Assembly: GCA_023101885.1 (NCBI GenBank)
Contig: JALPQD010000246.1
Coordinates: 2,897,972 to 2,961,971, forward strand
Source: Typhlomys cinereus
Lineage: Eukaryota > Chordata > Mammalia > Rodentia > Platacanthomyidae
DNA: 64,000 bases
Reading direction: 5' to 3'
Shown here: piece by piece, positions 55,510 through 64,000 of the stretch
Layout of the letters: each line of letters begins with the position of its first letter
Position numbering within the stretch: the stretch's first letter is position 1
Notes under the pieces: model-generated
The model's input: the letters and a program-made list of their open reading frames with translations, nothing else
Told to the model about the DNA's origin: nothing
The model's database searches: none
Translations under genes and position numbers: made by a program

Positions 55510-55944
55510 ACTGTGATAGTCAGATACACGTGTCAACTTGACAACTGAAAGGTCAAGCTCTGGATATGTTTAAAGAATTAGTAGTTGGATGAAGCCCTAA
55601 GCAAGACTGCAGGAAATTGTCTAATTGATGTGGGAAGACCCAGCTCGTGGTGAGTGGGACTAGACCCTGTGCAGGTGGATAAGATGAACGAAGCCATCTC
55701 GGGAAAGTTTGGCATTCTTCCGCGTACTTGGACAGGCAATGCTCTGTGGCAAGAAAAGTTTGCTTCTCTTTCAGGAGCCCCTGTGGATACGGTATGGACA
55801 GTGACCTCGTCCCTGGTGTTGGTGTGAGCTCTCCTGCCAAGCTGCACTAAGAACTATAACTGGGCACTCAGAATGAAACCCCTTGTTCTCCTCTAAGTCA
55901 TTTGGTCGTGAATTTATCAGCAACGTGCAAAATAACTGCAGCAG
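55510..55944 (+). mobile_element. rodent LTR-like dispersed repeat, copy I
   Basis: 'cacgtgtcaacttgacaact', 'aagaattagtagttggatga', 'ctaattgatgtgggaagacc', 'ggtgttggtgtgagctctcc', 'tgccaagctgcactaagaac' and 'ccccttgttctcctctaagt' make this the closest partner of copy A (1768-2165), collinear over about 400 bases. Where AATAAA is expected the sequence reads AATGAAACC. Confidence 0.8.
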
Positions 55945-56026
55945 TTAATTCCTGAATTGTTGTGGCAAAAATCCCTGACAAGAAGAAATTTAGGGGAGAA
56001 AGAGCTTATTTGGAGTTAATGGATTT
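55945..56026 (-). mobile_element. rodent LTR-like repeat fragment (minus), left of an L1 insertion
   Basis: 'ttgttgtggcaaaaatccct', 'gacaagaagaaatttagggg' and 'agaaagagcttatttgg' give the reversed 3' end of the same superfamily. It begins where copy I ends and resumes after the L1 at about 56850. Confidence 0.65.
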
Positions 56027-56650
56027 TTTTTCTCCCACATTTTATTTTTTTCCTAATCATACAAGCTCAATAGGTATCTCTGGCTTCTCCCTCCACTCTC
56101 CCCTACCCAGTTGACCCCCTTGCATTCTTCCCCTTCCCTGCTTTCTTTCATTCCTCTCTCTCCCTCCCCCCTCCCTGTGTCTTCCCCTTCATTCCTCCCA
56201 TCTCCTTGAGCATCCTTTTGTGTGAACACCAAACCTCCCTCTGAGTCCTCCACCCTAGTGAGGGGTAAGGACTCAGTGACATAGCTGGAGGCATTTCTTG
56301 GGCTCCCCGTTAGTATGGGAACTCTATTATGACAGTTTAATCCCTTGTCTCTAAGGATCCTACTGCCTGGAACCTTCTCCCCTGTGATCTATGCTAGACT
56401 TTGGGGAGTCCTTGACATGTCAGCCATTGTGCAGGTCAGGCAAGGCCCAATCCTGGCTGCTGCAGCTCTAACTTGTGTGGAGTATCTTGTGGGGATGCCG
56501 TTGGTCCTCCCCATCTTTAGGCTCTTACATTTTTGCTGCCCCCTCTTCCTCAAGGTTCCCTGAGCTTTAACGGGGGGAGTTTTGGCTGGTCTGGTTCCAG
56601 GTGAATAATGTAAGGTACATTTGGTGTTCCAAATTATGGTTTGTTGTTGT
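56027..56650 (-). mobile_element. L1 3' UTR, antisense copy
   Basis: T-rich start at 56026-56055, then 'catacaagctcaataggtat', a CT-rich block, 'cttaggctcttacatttttg', 'ctgccccctcttcctcaagg' and 'tccctgagctttaacggggg' are collinear with 21.88-22.45 kb, but diverged in the first half. Confidence 0.7.
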
Positions 56651-56849
56651 TTTCAGTTTTGCTTTTCCTATAATGCCCTTGGCTGCATCTCGATTGGTAA
56701 AGAAGGTCACCTCCTAACCAAAGATAAAAGACTGTTTAAATGAAGGTCTTAATGTACGAGGAGACTCAAAGGTAGGTGGAAGAAGAGGAGTAGGACACAG
56801 CAGTGTGTGGGGAGATCGGTGTCCAGTTTGCCAAATGGTTACCATCTAC
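56651..56849. other. unassigned sequence
   Basis: Between the L1 and the resumed LTR-like repeat; possibly part of the inserted unit. Confidence 0.4.
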
Positions 56850-57065
56850 CTACCAGGATTTACAGTTTGAGGGATATAGTCCATCGTAGCAGGGAAGGCA
56901 CAGTGCCAGGAGTAGGTCAAATGTACAAATTTCATTAGCAGTCAAGAAGTAGAGGGTAGACAGGCATTGGTGCCAGATTATAAAACCTCAGACTCACCCC
57001 CACCCTCAGTGACCCACCTCTTTCAGCTAAGCCCCTCCTCTTAAAGATTTTGCAATTATTCATCA
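56850..57065 (-). mobile_element. rodent LTR-like repeat (minus), right of the L1 insertion
   Basis: 'ggatttacagtttgagggat', 'atagtccatcgtagcaggga', 'aggcacagtgccaggag' and 'agctaagcccctcctcttaa' continue the repeat begun at 55945. Confidence 0.65.
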
Positions 57066-57244
57066 CCTGGATATCAAGTGTTCAAACATGAGAGTCTGCA
57101 GATGTTTTCACATTTCACTCCAGCCAAAACGTTTCTGTCTACTCGCCTTGTTTAGGGCTTATCTCAAACACCAGTTCTTCACGGATGTACCCAATGTTCA
57201 GCCTTTGACTATCAAGTTGAGACCTATGTATCCAACTAGTATAC

Positions 57245-57562
57245 TTACTGGGATAAATGCAAGAGCAAAACAAAAGGGTTTATTCATGCTCACAAATGTT
57301 ATGACTCGTAATCATGGCAGGAAGTCCACCAGCAAGGGTAGAGAGAACGGCCAACACCACATCCTAAACTTTCTAACTCTCCTGCCTTCCACAGCCAGAT
57401 AATTCTCTCTCCATCTTATCCTGCCCACCCAGGAGATGATCCCACCACTGCAGGGTGGGTCTTACCACATCAACTAGGTAATCTACAGACTTATTCAGAG
57501 GCTTGCCTGAACTAAAGTATTCACAGGTGTGCTTCCAGGTTCAGTTTTCCGTGTTCAAGTTC
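57245..57562 (-). mobile_element. rodent LTR-like dispersed repeat, copy J (minus)
   Basis: 'gggtttattcatgctcacaa', 'gtaatcatggcaggaagtcc', 'tgcagggtgggtcttaccac', 'atcaactaggtaatctacag' and 'attcacaggtgtgcttccag'. It joins the 3'-end features of copies F/G to the 5'-end features of copies C/E, showing all belong to one superfamily. Confidence 0.7.
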
Positions 57563-58319
57563 ACTTAAAACCACAGCAGACACTTTCTTTCCTCATTGAG
57601 TCTGGAATGAGCTCACCCATTCATCCATTCAGCTCACACATTCCTTTCTAGTGTCGTCCTCATAGTAGCTGAGGCCTCATTTTATTCTCTTGCTTTGATG
57701 GGACAGCCCTCTTTTCCTTCTTCCCAAGACTGAGATTTTGGGATTGCTCCAGGATGTGTTCTTTGCTTCTCTCTCTCTCTACAGTCTTTTCTCCAGAGAG
57801 CTCCTGTGGATGCTCTGCATGATCCATTGAAATTTCCTCCTACCCTTTCCTTGTGTATTTCCTTACCACTCAAAGTTCTACGTACTCTGGTTCCAATTCT
57901 ACTTTGCAACCTCATTCTTGGTCTGTTTCTCCTTTTCATTCTCCTGCCCAAACTTCTCCAAGCTCTTTCAAAACAAACTATGGAACTTATTCATTGGGAT
58001 TCTGTCTGTGTTATGGGTTCTTAATTGCTTCTTCCTGAGAAAAGCACTTAGTGTTCATATAACTGAGGGGAAATGAAAGAACTTCTAGGAAGGTTTTGCT
58101 ATACCTGCCAATCCATGGTGACCATTCCATCTCTATCTTCTATGTTGCTGTAACTGCCTGCCCCATGTGCCTCTAATTTGGAATGCTGGGAAGACCTTGT
58201 GACGGACAATGGCAGCTCTGTGTTCAGACATGCTCATGGTTCAGACCATGTGTTCATGGTCTAGAATCAAGTTTCCATTGGTTTGTAACCCAATACATTT
58301 TTCCATCTCATCAATAAAA
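57563..58319. other. unassigned sequence
   Basis: Pyrimidine-rich at 57690-57990. Short frames (89 codons minus, 72 and 61 codons plus) overlap. No element recognised. Confidence 0.5.
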
Positions 58320-58500
58320 TCAGGACAGTAATAGCAAGCACATAAGACCAATCAGGATAACTAACATATTAACCATTCATAATTAATGTCTAGGACATAA
58401 CACTTAGCACTTGTTAATTGCTAGTATTACTTAACTCTACATTGAATATTGTAACAACTCTGGTGATGATATTCAACTCCCAATGAGTTTCTGCTTGCAC
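58320..58500 (+). mobile_element. possible MIR trace
   Basis: 'ataaaatcaggacagtaata' and 'gcacttgttaattgctagta' loosely follow a MIR 3' half. Weak. Confidence 0.3.
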
Positions 58501-59589
58501 TTTTCGTATGTGTCCCGATCACCTGTTCTCGCCTCAGTCTTGCTAGTTTTACAAACTGCATTGAATTTTCTGACAACACCGATCTCAGTGTTGATCCACA
58601 ACCAGATTTCAGATGGACTCCCAGAAGCTGAATTTCTTCTCTGGCCTTTCTGAGGCTTTCACATGACTTGTGTTCTAACCACTCCAGTTCTTTTCATGTT
58701 CATGTGTTCTACAGTTTGGAACTCAAGGGATCCCCAGAGGTCACGTGTGACAGGTTTGTTCTGCCTTGGCAATGCTGAGATGTGATGAAACCTTGAAGAC
58801 ATGGGTTGGGTGCAAAGGAGTTAACCAGCTAAGAACTGAAATCACCAAAAAACTATTAGCCAAATTAGACCTTCACTTTCCAGGTTCATTGTCTCAGGTG
58901 TTTGTCTCAGGGATGGGAAAACAGCCAACATGTGATTGACAAGGCTAATTCCTTCTTCCTACTGCCCTGATATATCATGACCCCATTGTTCCCCTCTGTA
59001 GAACCTTCTAACTACATTCTAAAAACACCAAGAAATGGTTTCATGTTCCTCCCAGTGCTGAGCACATTTCAAATGCATCAGAAATGTTTATTAAACAAAT
59101 TAATGACAGAAAAAGAGAGAGATTCCTATATTATTATTATCTCTAAGTTTCTGTTCTGGTTCTAACATATTCCCTATGAGATTACACAGCAAATGGGGCC
59201 AGGTGCAAGGAACAGGTCACTGGGATGTGACAGTGAAGGTTGAATCCGGTCTCCAGTCCCTTCCCTGTGTCTGCATCTTCACTGCTATGGTGTGACATAT
59301 CCCCGCTATCCCATGCCCCGGGACCAGGGCTGTTCTGCCCAAGGGCATGCACTGAACATTCTGAGGTTATGCACCAAAAGAATCTTTCTCCTTTTTTAAG
59401 TTAATCTGCCAGGAATTCTGGTCCCAGTAGGACTTGCTGCTGTCACGGCAAAGAGAAAGGTTTTGTCTCTACCCGCACTTGGCAGGAAAATATGGCATCT
59501 GTTCATGGTGCTAAAGTGTGTGTCTGAGACTCCCTGAATCTTACTGGACAGGATGGGGCTATAGATTACAAAGTTCCAGCTCCACCACA
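58501..59589. other. unassigned sequence
   Basis: No gene or element recognised. Locally GC-rich around 59240-59340 without CpG enrichment. Confidence 0.5.
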
Positions 59590-59715
59590 GTTGCTCAACA
59601 CCTGCCAAATAGGCTCCACCTCCTAAAGATCCCCAAATTCACCAAAATACCTCCACCAGGTACAGAGCAAGTGCTCCCACACATAGCCTAGGAAAGCTGT
59701 TCCATGTTCACAGAG
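59590..59715 (-). mobile_element. possible LTR-like repeat remnant (minus)
   Basis: 'ggctccacctcctaaagatc' and 'gctgttccatgttcacag' resemble the right parts of copies F and G. The left part (59396-59589) is not clearly related. Confidence 0.35.
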
Positions 59716-60514
59716 CTTCCAAGAACATATCATCTACATCGGTGAAGTTTGATAGACACTTGTGAAAGTTACATTTTTATAGGCTCAAAGAGGTAATAAG
59801 AACATTTTATTTCATTTAACAAATAACAAGATCCTTTACTTCTTACCTACAATAACCTTTCGAAGAATCTCTGTTTCATTAGAAGGGAGACTTTTATTTG
59901 CTTACAGCTCCAGGAAGAGAAGAATTTGATATTTATTCTCAGGCAATTGGAAAATTGACTCAACCTATTTAGGAGTTTAACAATAGATTCATAATGACTG
60001 TTCTCCAAGAGGACAAAAGAACACGTGCGTAGGCTGATCAATAGTACATTTAAGAAGATAAAGGGCTGGAGATCAAGGAATTCAAAGCACTGTTGAAGAG
60101 CCCTTTCTAGTCAGGAAGGGAACAAAATCATAAAGTATGGCAGAGCATGCTAAAAAAGTAAGTTAGCTGTGAGACAACAGTTCTTTGTAATCCTTCCCAT
60201 CCGTGCCTGGCCAACATGACCATCTGGCTCAAAACCTCTGGGTCATTGAAAATGTTTAATTTTGTCCCATATGCAATCGCCAAAAACCCATTGATGTAAT
60301 TCTGGGTTCCCACATGTTCTTAGCATTCCTTGGGGCCAATCAGATTTACAGGTGGAGAGAAACCCTGGAGGCTCTGAGAGGAAAGAGTTTTGAAGGATGA
60401 GGCTGAGAAGCTGCTTTACAGTAAGTTGTGCCCAAGGCGGCTTAGAGGTGGCCTGGGTTCCATTTTTTTCTAGAAAACACCTGTAATCTGGTGGAGAATT
60501 TTATTATTCATTAT
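59716..60514. other. unassigned sequence
   Basis: Nothing recognised. Confidence 0.5.
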
Positions 60515-60850
60515 TAAAACTTCGTTAAGAGGATTAAAGAGATGTCTTAGTGGGAAAAATAGTATATATCCCACAACAAGAAGAGCTGAGTTTAAATTCC
60601 AGGAAGTCATGTGAAGACAGTGTGGTGGTGCCTGTGGTCCTGATGGTGAGATGGGAAGTGGGAAAGGCAATCCCAGGAAGCTCATGGACCAGCTAGCTTT
60701 GTGTTAGCTTTGTCCATGCAGTGATAAAAACAGCAAAGAAACCTATCACAGACCAAGTAGAAAGCAGATCCAACATCCAAGTTTATTGTGATGTCCATAT
60801 GCTTGTGCTCACATAAACAAATATGCATTCACATGCATCGAAAACACCTA
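60515..60850 (+). mobile_element. B4-type SINE, diverged
   Basis: 'aagagatgtcttagtgggaa' and 'gagctgagtttaaattccag' (tRNA-like head), 'tgtggtggtgcctgtggtcc' (B1-like), 'aagctcatggaccagctagc' and 'ccatatgcttgtgctcacat' in the tail occur in B4 order. Confidence 0.55.
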
Positions 60851-60904
60851 TACATACAATAACATGTAAATCACATAAACAACTTGCACAAAGGTGAAAA
60901 AAAG

Positions 60905-61035
60905 AGCAATTTTGATCCGGTACACATCTAAAATCCTGGCAGTGTGACAGCTGACATAGGAAAGTTGTGAGTTCAAGTTTAATGTGAGTTCAAAACTACA
61001 TAGAGAGGCTCTTTCCTCAGAAAAGAATAAAGTTT
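60905..61035 (+). mobile_element. B1-like SINE
   Basis: 'ccggtacacatctaaaatcc', 'tggcagtgtgacagctgaca', 'ttgtgagttcaagtttaatg' and 'actacatagagaggctcttt' then 'cctcagaaaagaataa' follow the 7SL-derived B1 order in decayed form. Confidence 0.55.
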
Positions 61036-61373
61036 TTAAGAATGGTCTATGATTAATTCTCAGGAAATTCAGTTTTAGCTGATTGGGCTCCAATGTTCCT
61101 GGTTCCTTTGACTTCTTTAGCAGGTCCACACTGTCAATCCTCACAAAAAAAAGGGCTACAAAAACCCTCATCCACAAAAGAATAAAATCTCTTTACCCAC
61201 TAAGTCCTCCAGTCTACATAAAGTGACCTTGTTTATGAGCCCCTTGCTTTGCAGTTTCAATAAACTTTCTTTTTAATTGAATGTGAAAAAAAATCATCCT
61301 TGTATCAGGATCACAGTCTTCCCTTAGCATGATTTCTATGGATGATAATAATAGGGTAAAATCATAGTGAGAT
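61036..61373. other. unassigned sequence
   Basis: Nothing recognised. Confidence 0.5.
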
Positions 61374-61420
<47 letters not shown>

Positions 61421-61495
61421 TGATAAATAGTAGATAATACATAGATAGAGATAACAGATAGATGAAGATGATATATAGATGACAAATAGATTCTT
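61374..61495. repeat. (GATA)12 microsatellite with degenerate flank
   Basis: Perfect GATA units at 61374-61420, then decayed GATA/GATG units to about 61495. All on one strand, unlike the block at 37.8-38.4 kb. Confidence 0.97.
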
Positions 61496-63854
61496 TAATG
61501 CTTTTCTTCTAGTTGGATGGGAATATTTTTTGTATCAGATATATAAGTTTCTTGAATAGAACTTCAAGTAATTGATGCTTTTTTTAAAAAATCAGGTAAA
61601 CAATAAATTATTCTCTTTGGACTTGTGCCTATTTATTTTTCTTGGAAGATCAAAAGACTTATGGTAGAATAATAGAAAAATGAAATGTATTAAATTTTCT
61701 AATATCTATAGAAACAAAAGAAATGGACAAATATTTAAAACCAATTCACCTTCTTAGCACTCATTTAACAATTAAAACAGGCAAAAAAAAAAAAAAAACC
61801 CTGAAGGAAATGCAAAATTAAGGAGAGTCATTTGGAAATGTAACATAATCTTTAGGAAAATTACAAGTGGGTATTCTAGGAGAATTCAAGTTTTTGTGAA
61901 TATTAAATGGAATAGTCAATTTGTAAGTTTATGAGTGTAACAATGTTTGTCAAGCTGTAGATAGATAATGCACCTCCTCTTCTGTATCTTACCATATCTT
62001 AGGTATGATTCCAGCAAATCTATACTTAATTGAAAACTGATTTTGGAATATTTCTTTCTCTAAGGTGAATAACTATAATTACTAACCCAGAAAACTGAAT
62101 AATATTTCAAGGATAAAATGATAATTAAGCATGAATATTACTGAGTAAAACAGAAAAGTCTAAGTATAATTCCCTTGGGAAATGTCTTCAAGCTTCATGT
62201 GTCATTCTTTAACCTCCATTTTCATTATTTCTTTTACTCCACAATACTATATTGTGACTAGTCCAGCAGAAAAAGGGGTGGAGACTTCTAGCTACATCTC
62301 CATTTTTAATAAGCTTTCTTCCTAGAGCATTTTTTCATTCAGTGTCAGAGCAAACGAAAGTACAGAAAGGTCCCACATACTCCCTGTTCCTGCTCATACA
62401 TAACCTGTTGAATTTATAAGGATGTATTTGATAAAATATATCTGCACACACTGGCCCTCATTCTTGTCAGAATTCTGCATTGATTCTCATCTTTCATGTT
62501 TCCTAGAGGAATCATGTGTTCATATAAAATGCCACAAATAAACCTCTCTTATAAATATTCCAACTTCCTTTTCAGCTGAACATGGGTATGTGACTCAGAC
62601 TATAGAAGAAAGGATAGCATTTTATTTTCTAGAAAGCTTTTCCTAAAGGAATACACACCACAGATGTGCTCAAACTCTGTTTTTCCTTCTTTCCTGCAGT
62701 GAAGCAACCAACCTTGGTCCCTGAAGTCAAGGACATGGGTGGCAGCACAAAAATATATAAGGAACTTGGATTTTTGACAATTTCTGCAGAGAATTTTGTA
62801 TTACCAACCTTAAAAAGCTTAAGCAAAGGCAAATTTGCTATTTGTGTATTTTTCATTTTTAATTTTTTATCATTTTATGTTTCTATCCAAAAAATATAGT
62901 TTAAATAACTTTGATACATATTCTAGTATGCATACATAGAAACATCTAGCAAAACTACATCATATGTACTCATTGGCTTGACATTCAATACATGTCAAAA
63001 TTTAGAAAGTTGCAAAGAATTACTTTTTAAACTTTGCATTTATGTATTTGATAACCATAACAGTAACTATCTTAAATTAATATAATAAGACAAAAATCTG
63101 CATATAATCACCTTACTAGGAGAGTTAAGGCTCAGGAGTGAAATGTGTTGTTAAAGTAAAGAAGGGAAAAAAACTTCTCAGGGTAAAAATAGAAAAAAAA
63201 TGTATGGGAAAGGTAATGGATGGGTTTTGTCAATAGGTGGTATAAGAAGGGAAAGAATTTAATGTTTGTGGAGTAGATTGAATTAATACAGACCTTTAAG
63301 GGGTATTTGAGAGATGAAAACATGATATAGTTGGTTTAGGGAGACAAAAGAAATGAACAGGAAACTTTGGACTGTTTAAAAATGGTAAAAGTAGGCAAAT
63401 TATTATTGACTTTCATATTTAGAAAACATGTATTCAAATCTGTACTAAGAATATTAATTTGGAACTGCCACCAGGGTAAGCCAGGACAGTAGTCAATCAA
63501 ACTTGGGAAGTTGGGAAGATAGATGTTTCTCCCTAAGTCTAGAGAGAGAGAATTAAAAGAGAAAGAAAGAGGAAGACAGGAAAATGTCAGAAAAGAACAG
63601 TCTTTCAGTCTTGGCAAACTGCATGCAAAATGTGAAGGAGGTGAGAGATAAATAGAATATTCCAGATTTGCAGCCATATGACAGCTCTAGGTTTAGTCCA
63701 CTGGCTGAAAGCAGTTGGTCAGAAGCAGGAAGCTGCTGTTTGGAAGGAGTGTGTTGAGCATGTGGTAATCGAGGTGCAGCAAGATGAGTCAGTCCATTGA
63801 GCAGAGATGCAAACCTAAGGGTAGGAGGAGGATACATACCAAACATCCCTACTC
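61496..63854. other. unassigned AT-rich sequence
   Basis: AT-rich DNA with A16 at 61783-61798. Short frames at 62629-62899 (both strands), 63132-63323 (minus), 63336-63677 (minus, 113 codons) and 63553-63936 (minus, 127 codons, partly over the next SINE) show no recognised family. Confidence 0.5.
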
Positions 63855-64000
63855 CAGAGCCGTGAATGTAGGTCAGTGGGAAGAATGAATGCCTAGCATG
63901 CCCAAAGCCCTGGATTTGATCTCCAGCATTGTGCAAACCAGATGTGCCAGTACATGTCTATAATCCCAACACCCAGATGGTGGAGGCTGGAGAGTCAGAA
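63855..64000 (+). mobile_element. composite ID-B1 (B4-type) SINE, cut by window end
   Basis: The ID part 'gtaggtcagtgggaagaatg', 'aatgcctagcatgcccaaag' and 'ccctggatttgatctccagc' carries tRNA-like A and B boxes. The B1 part 'agatgtgccagtacatgtct', 'ataatcccaacacccagatg' and 'gtggaggctggagagtcaga' follows directly. This ID-B1 fusion is a hallmark of rodent B4 elements. The 3' end lies beyond the window. Confidence 0.8.

Overview
This window looks like non-coding nuclear DNA from a rodent, most likely a mouse-related (myodont) species but not an obvious house mouse or rat. The evidence is the repeat content. It carries composite ID/B1 (B4-type) SINEs, a B1-like SINE, rodent-type MaLR LTRs, many antisense and sense rodent L1 3' UTR fragments, older MIR and L1 fragments, and very abundant CA, GA and GATA microsatellites. 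A B2-superfamily SINE with a long CA tail occurs three times and is the best species marker here. It would fit a jerboa-like or other basal myodont lineage, but I cannot fix the species. Repeat family names are given from remembered resemblance, not from a search.

I find no convincing protein-coding exon, no RNA gene, no CRISPR array and no prokaryotic feature. The longest open frames (239 and 244 codons) are translations of simple repeats: a 500 bp CA array and a 650 bp polypurine tract. The others are short, overlap on both strands, and resemble no family I know. The window is best read as intergenic or deep intronic sequence. A small exon or unrecognised non-coding RNA cannot be excluded by eye, mainly in the repeat-poor stretches at 18.5-20.3 kb and 28.2-31.8 kb.

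Layout. 0-5 kb: L1 3' end, an LTR-like repeat, a SINE, a MIR fragment. 5-9 kb: a B4 SINE running into the CA array, an L1 3' end, a young CA-tailed SINE with target duplications, a GA array. 10-16 kb: old L1, LTR-like repeat, MaLR LTR, MIR, polypurine tract, SINE. 16-24 kb: LTR-like repeats, the second CA-tailed SINE, a MaLR LTR, and an L1 insertion flanked by near-identical direct repeats. 24-36 kb: SINEs, MIR, MaLR, L1 3' UTR pieces and a 63 bp tandem repeat. 36-41 kb: palindromic microsatellite, GATA/TATC block, a 27 bp G-rich minisatellite, and a 40 bp minisatellite split by retroelements. 41-52 kb: the third CA-tailed SINE, MaLR, L1 and B4 copies, a Tigger-like DNA element, and back-to-back LTR-like repeats. 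52-64 kb: sparse sequence, a nested LTR-like/L1 cluster at 55.5-57.6 kb, a GATA array, and a composite SINE cut by the window end.

There is no gene system working together here. The interest lies in repeat biology: nested insertions, a possible L1 3' transduction, three unrelated minisatellites and several tracts able to adopt non-B DNA. I did not find an undescribed functional system and do not claim one.
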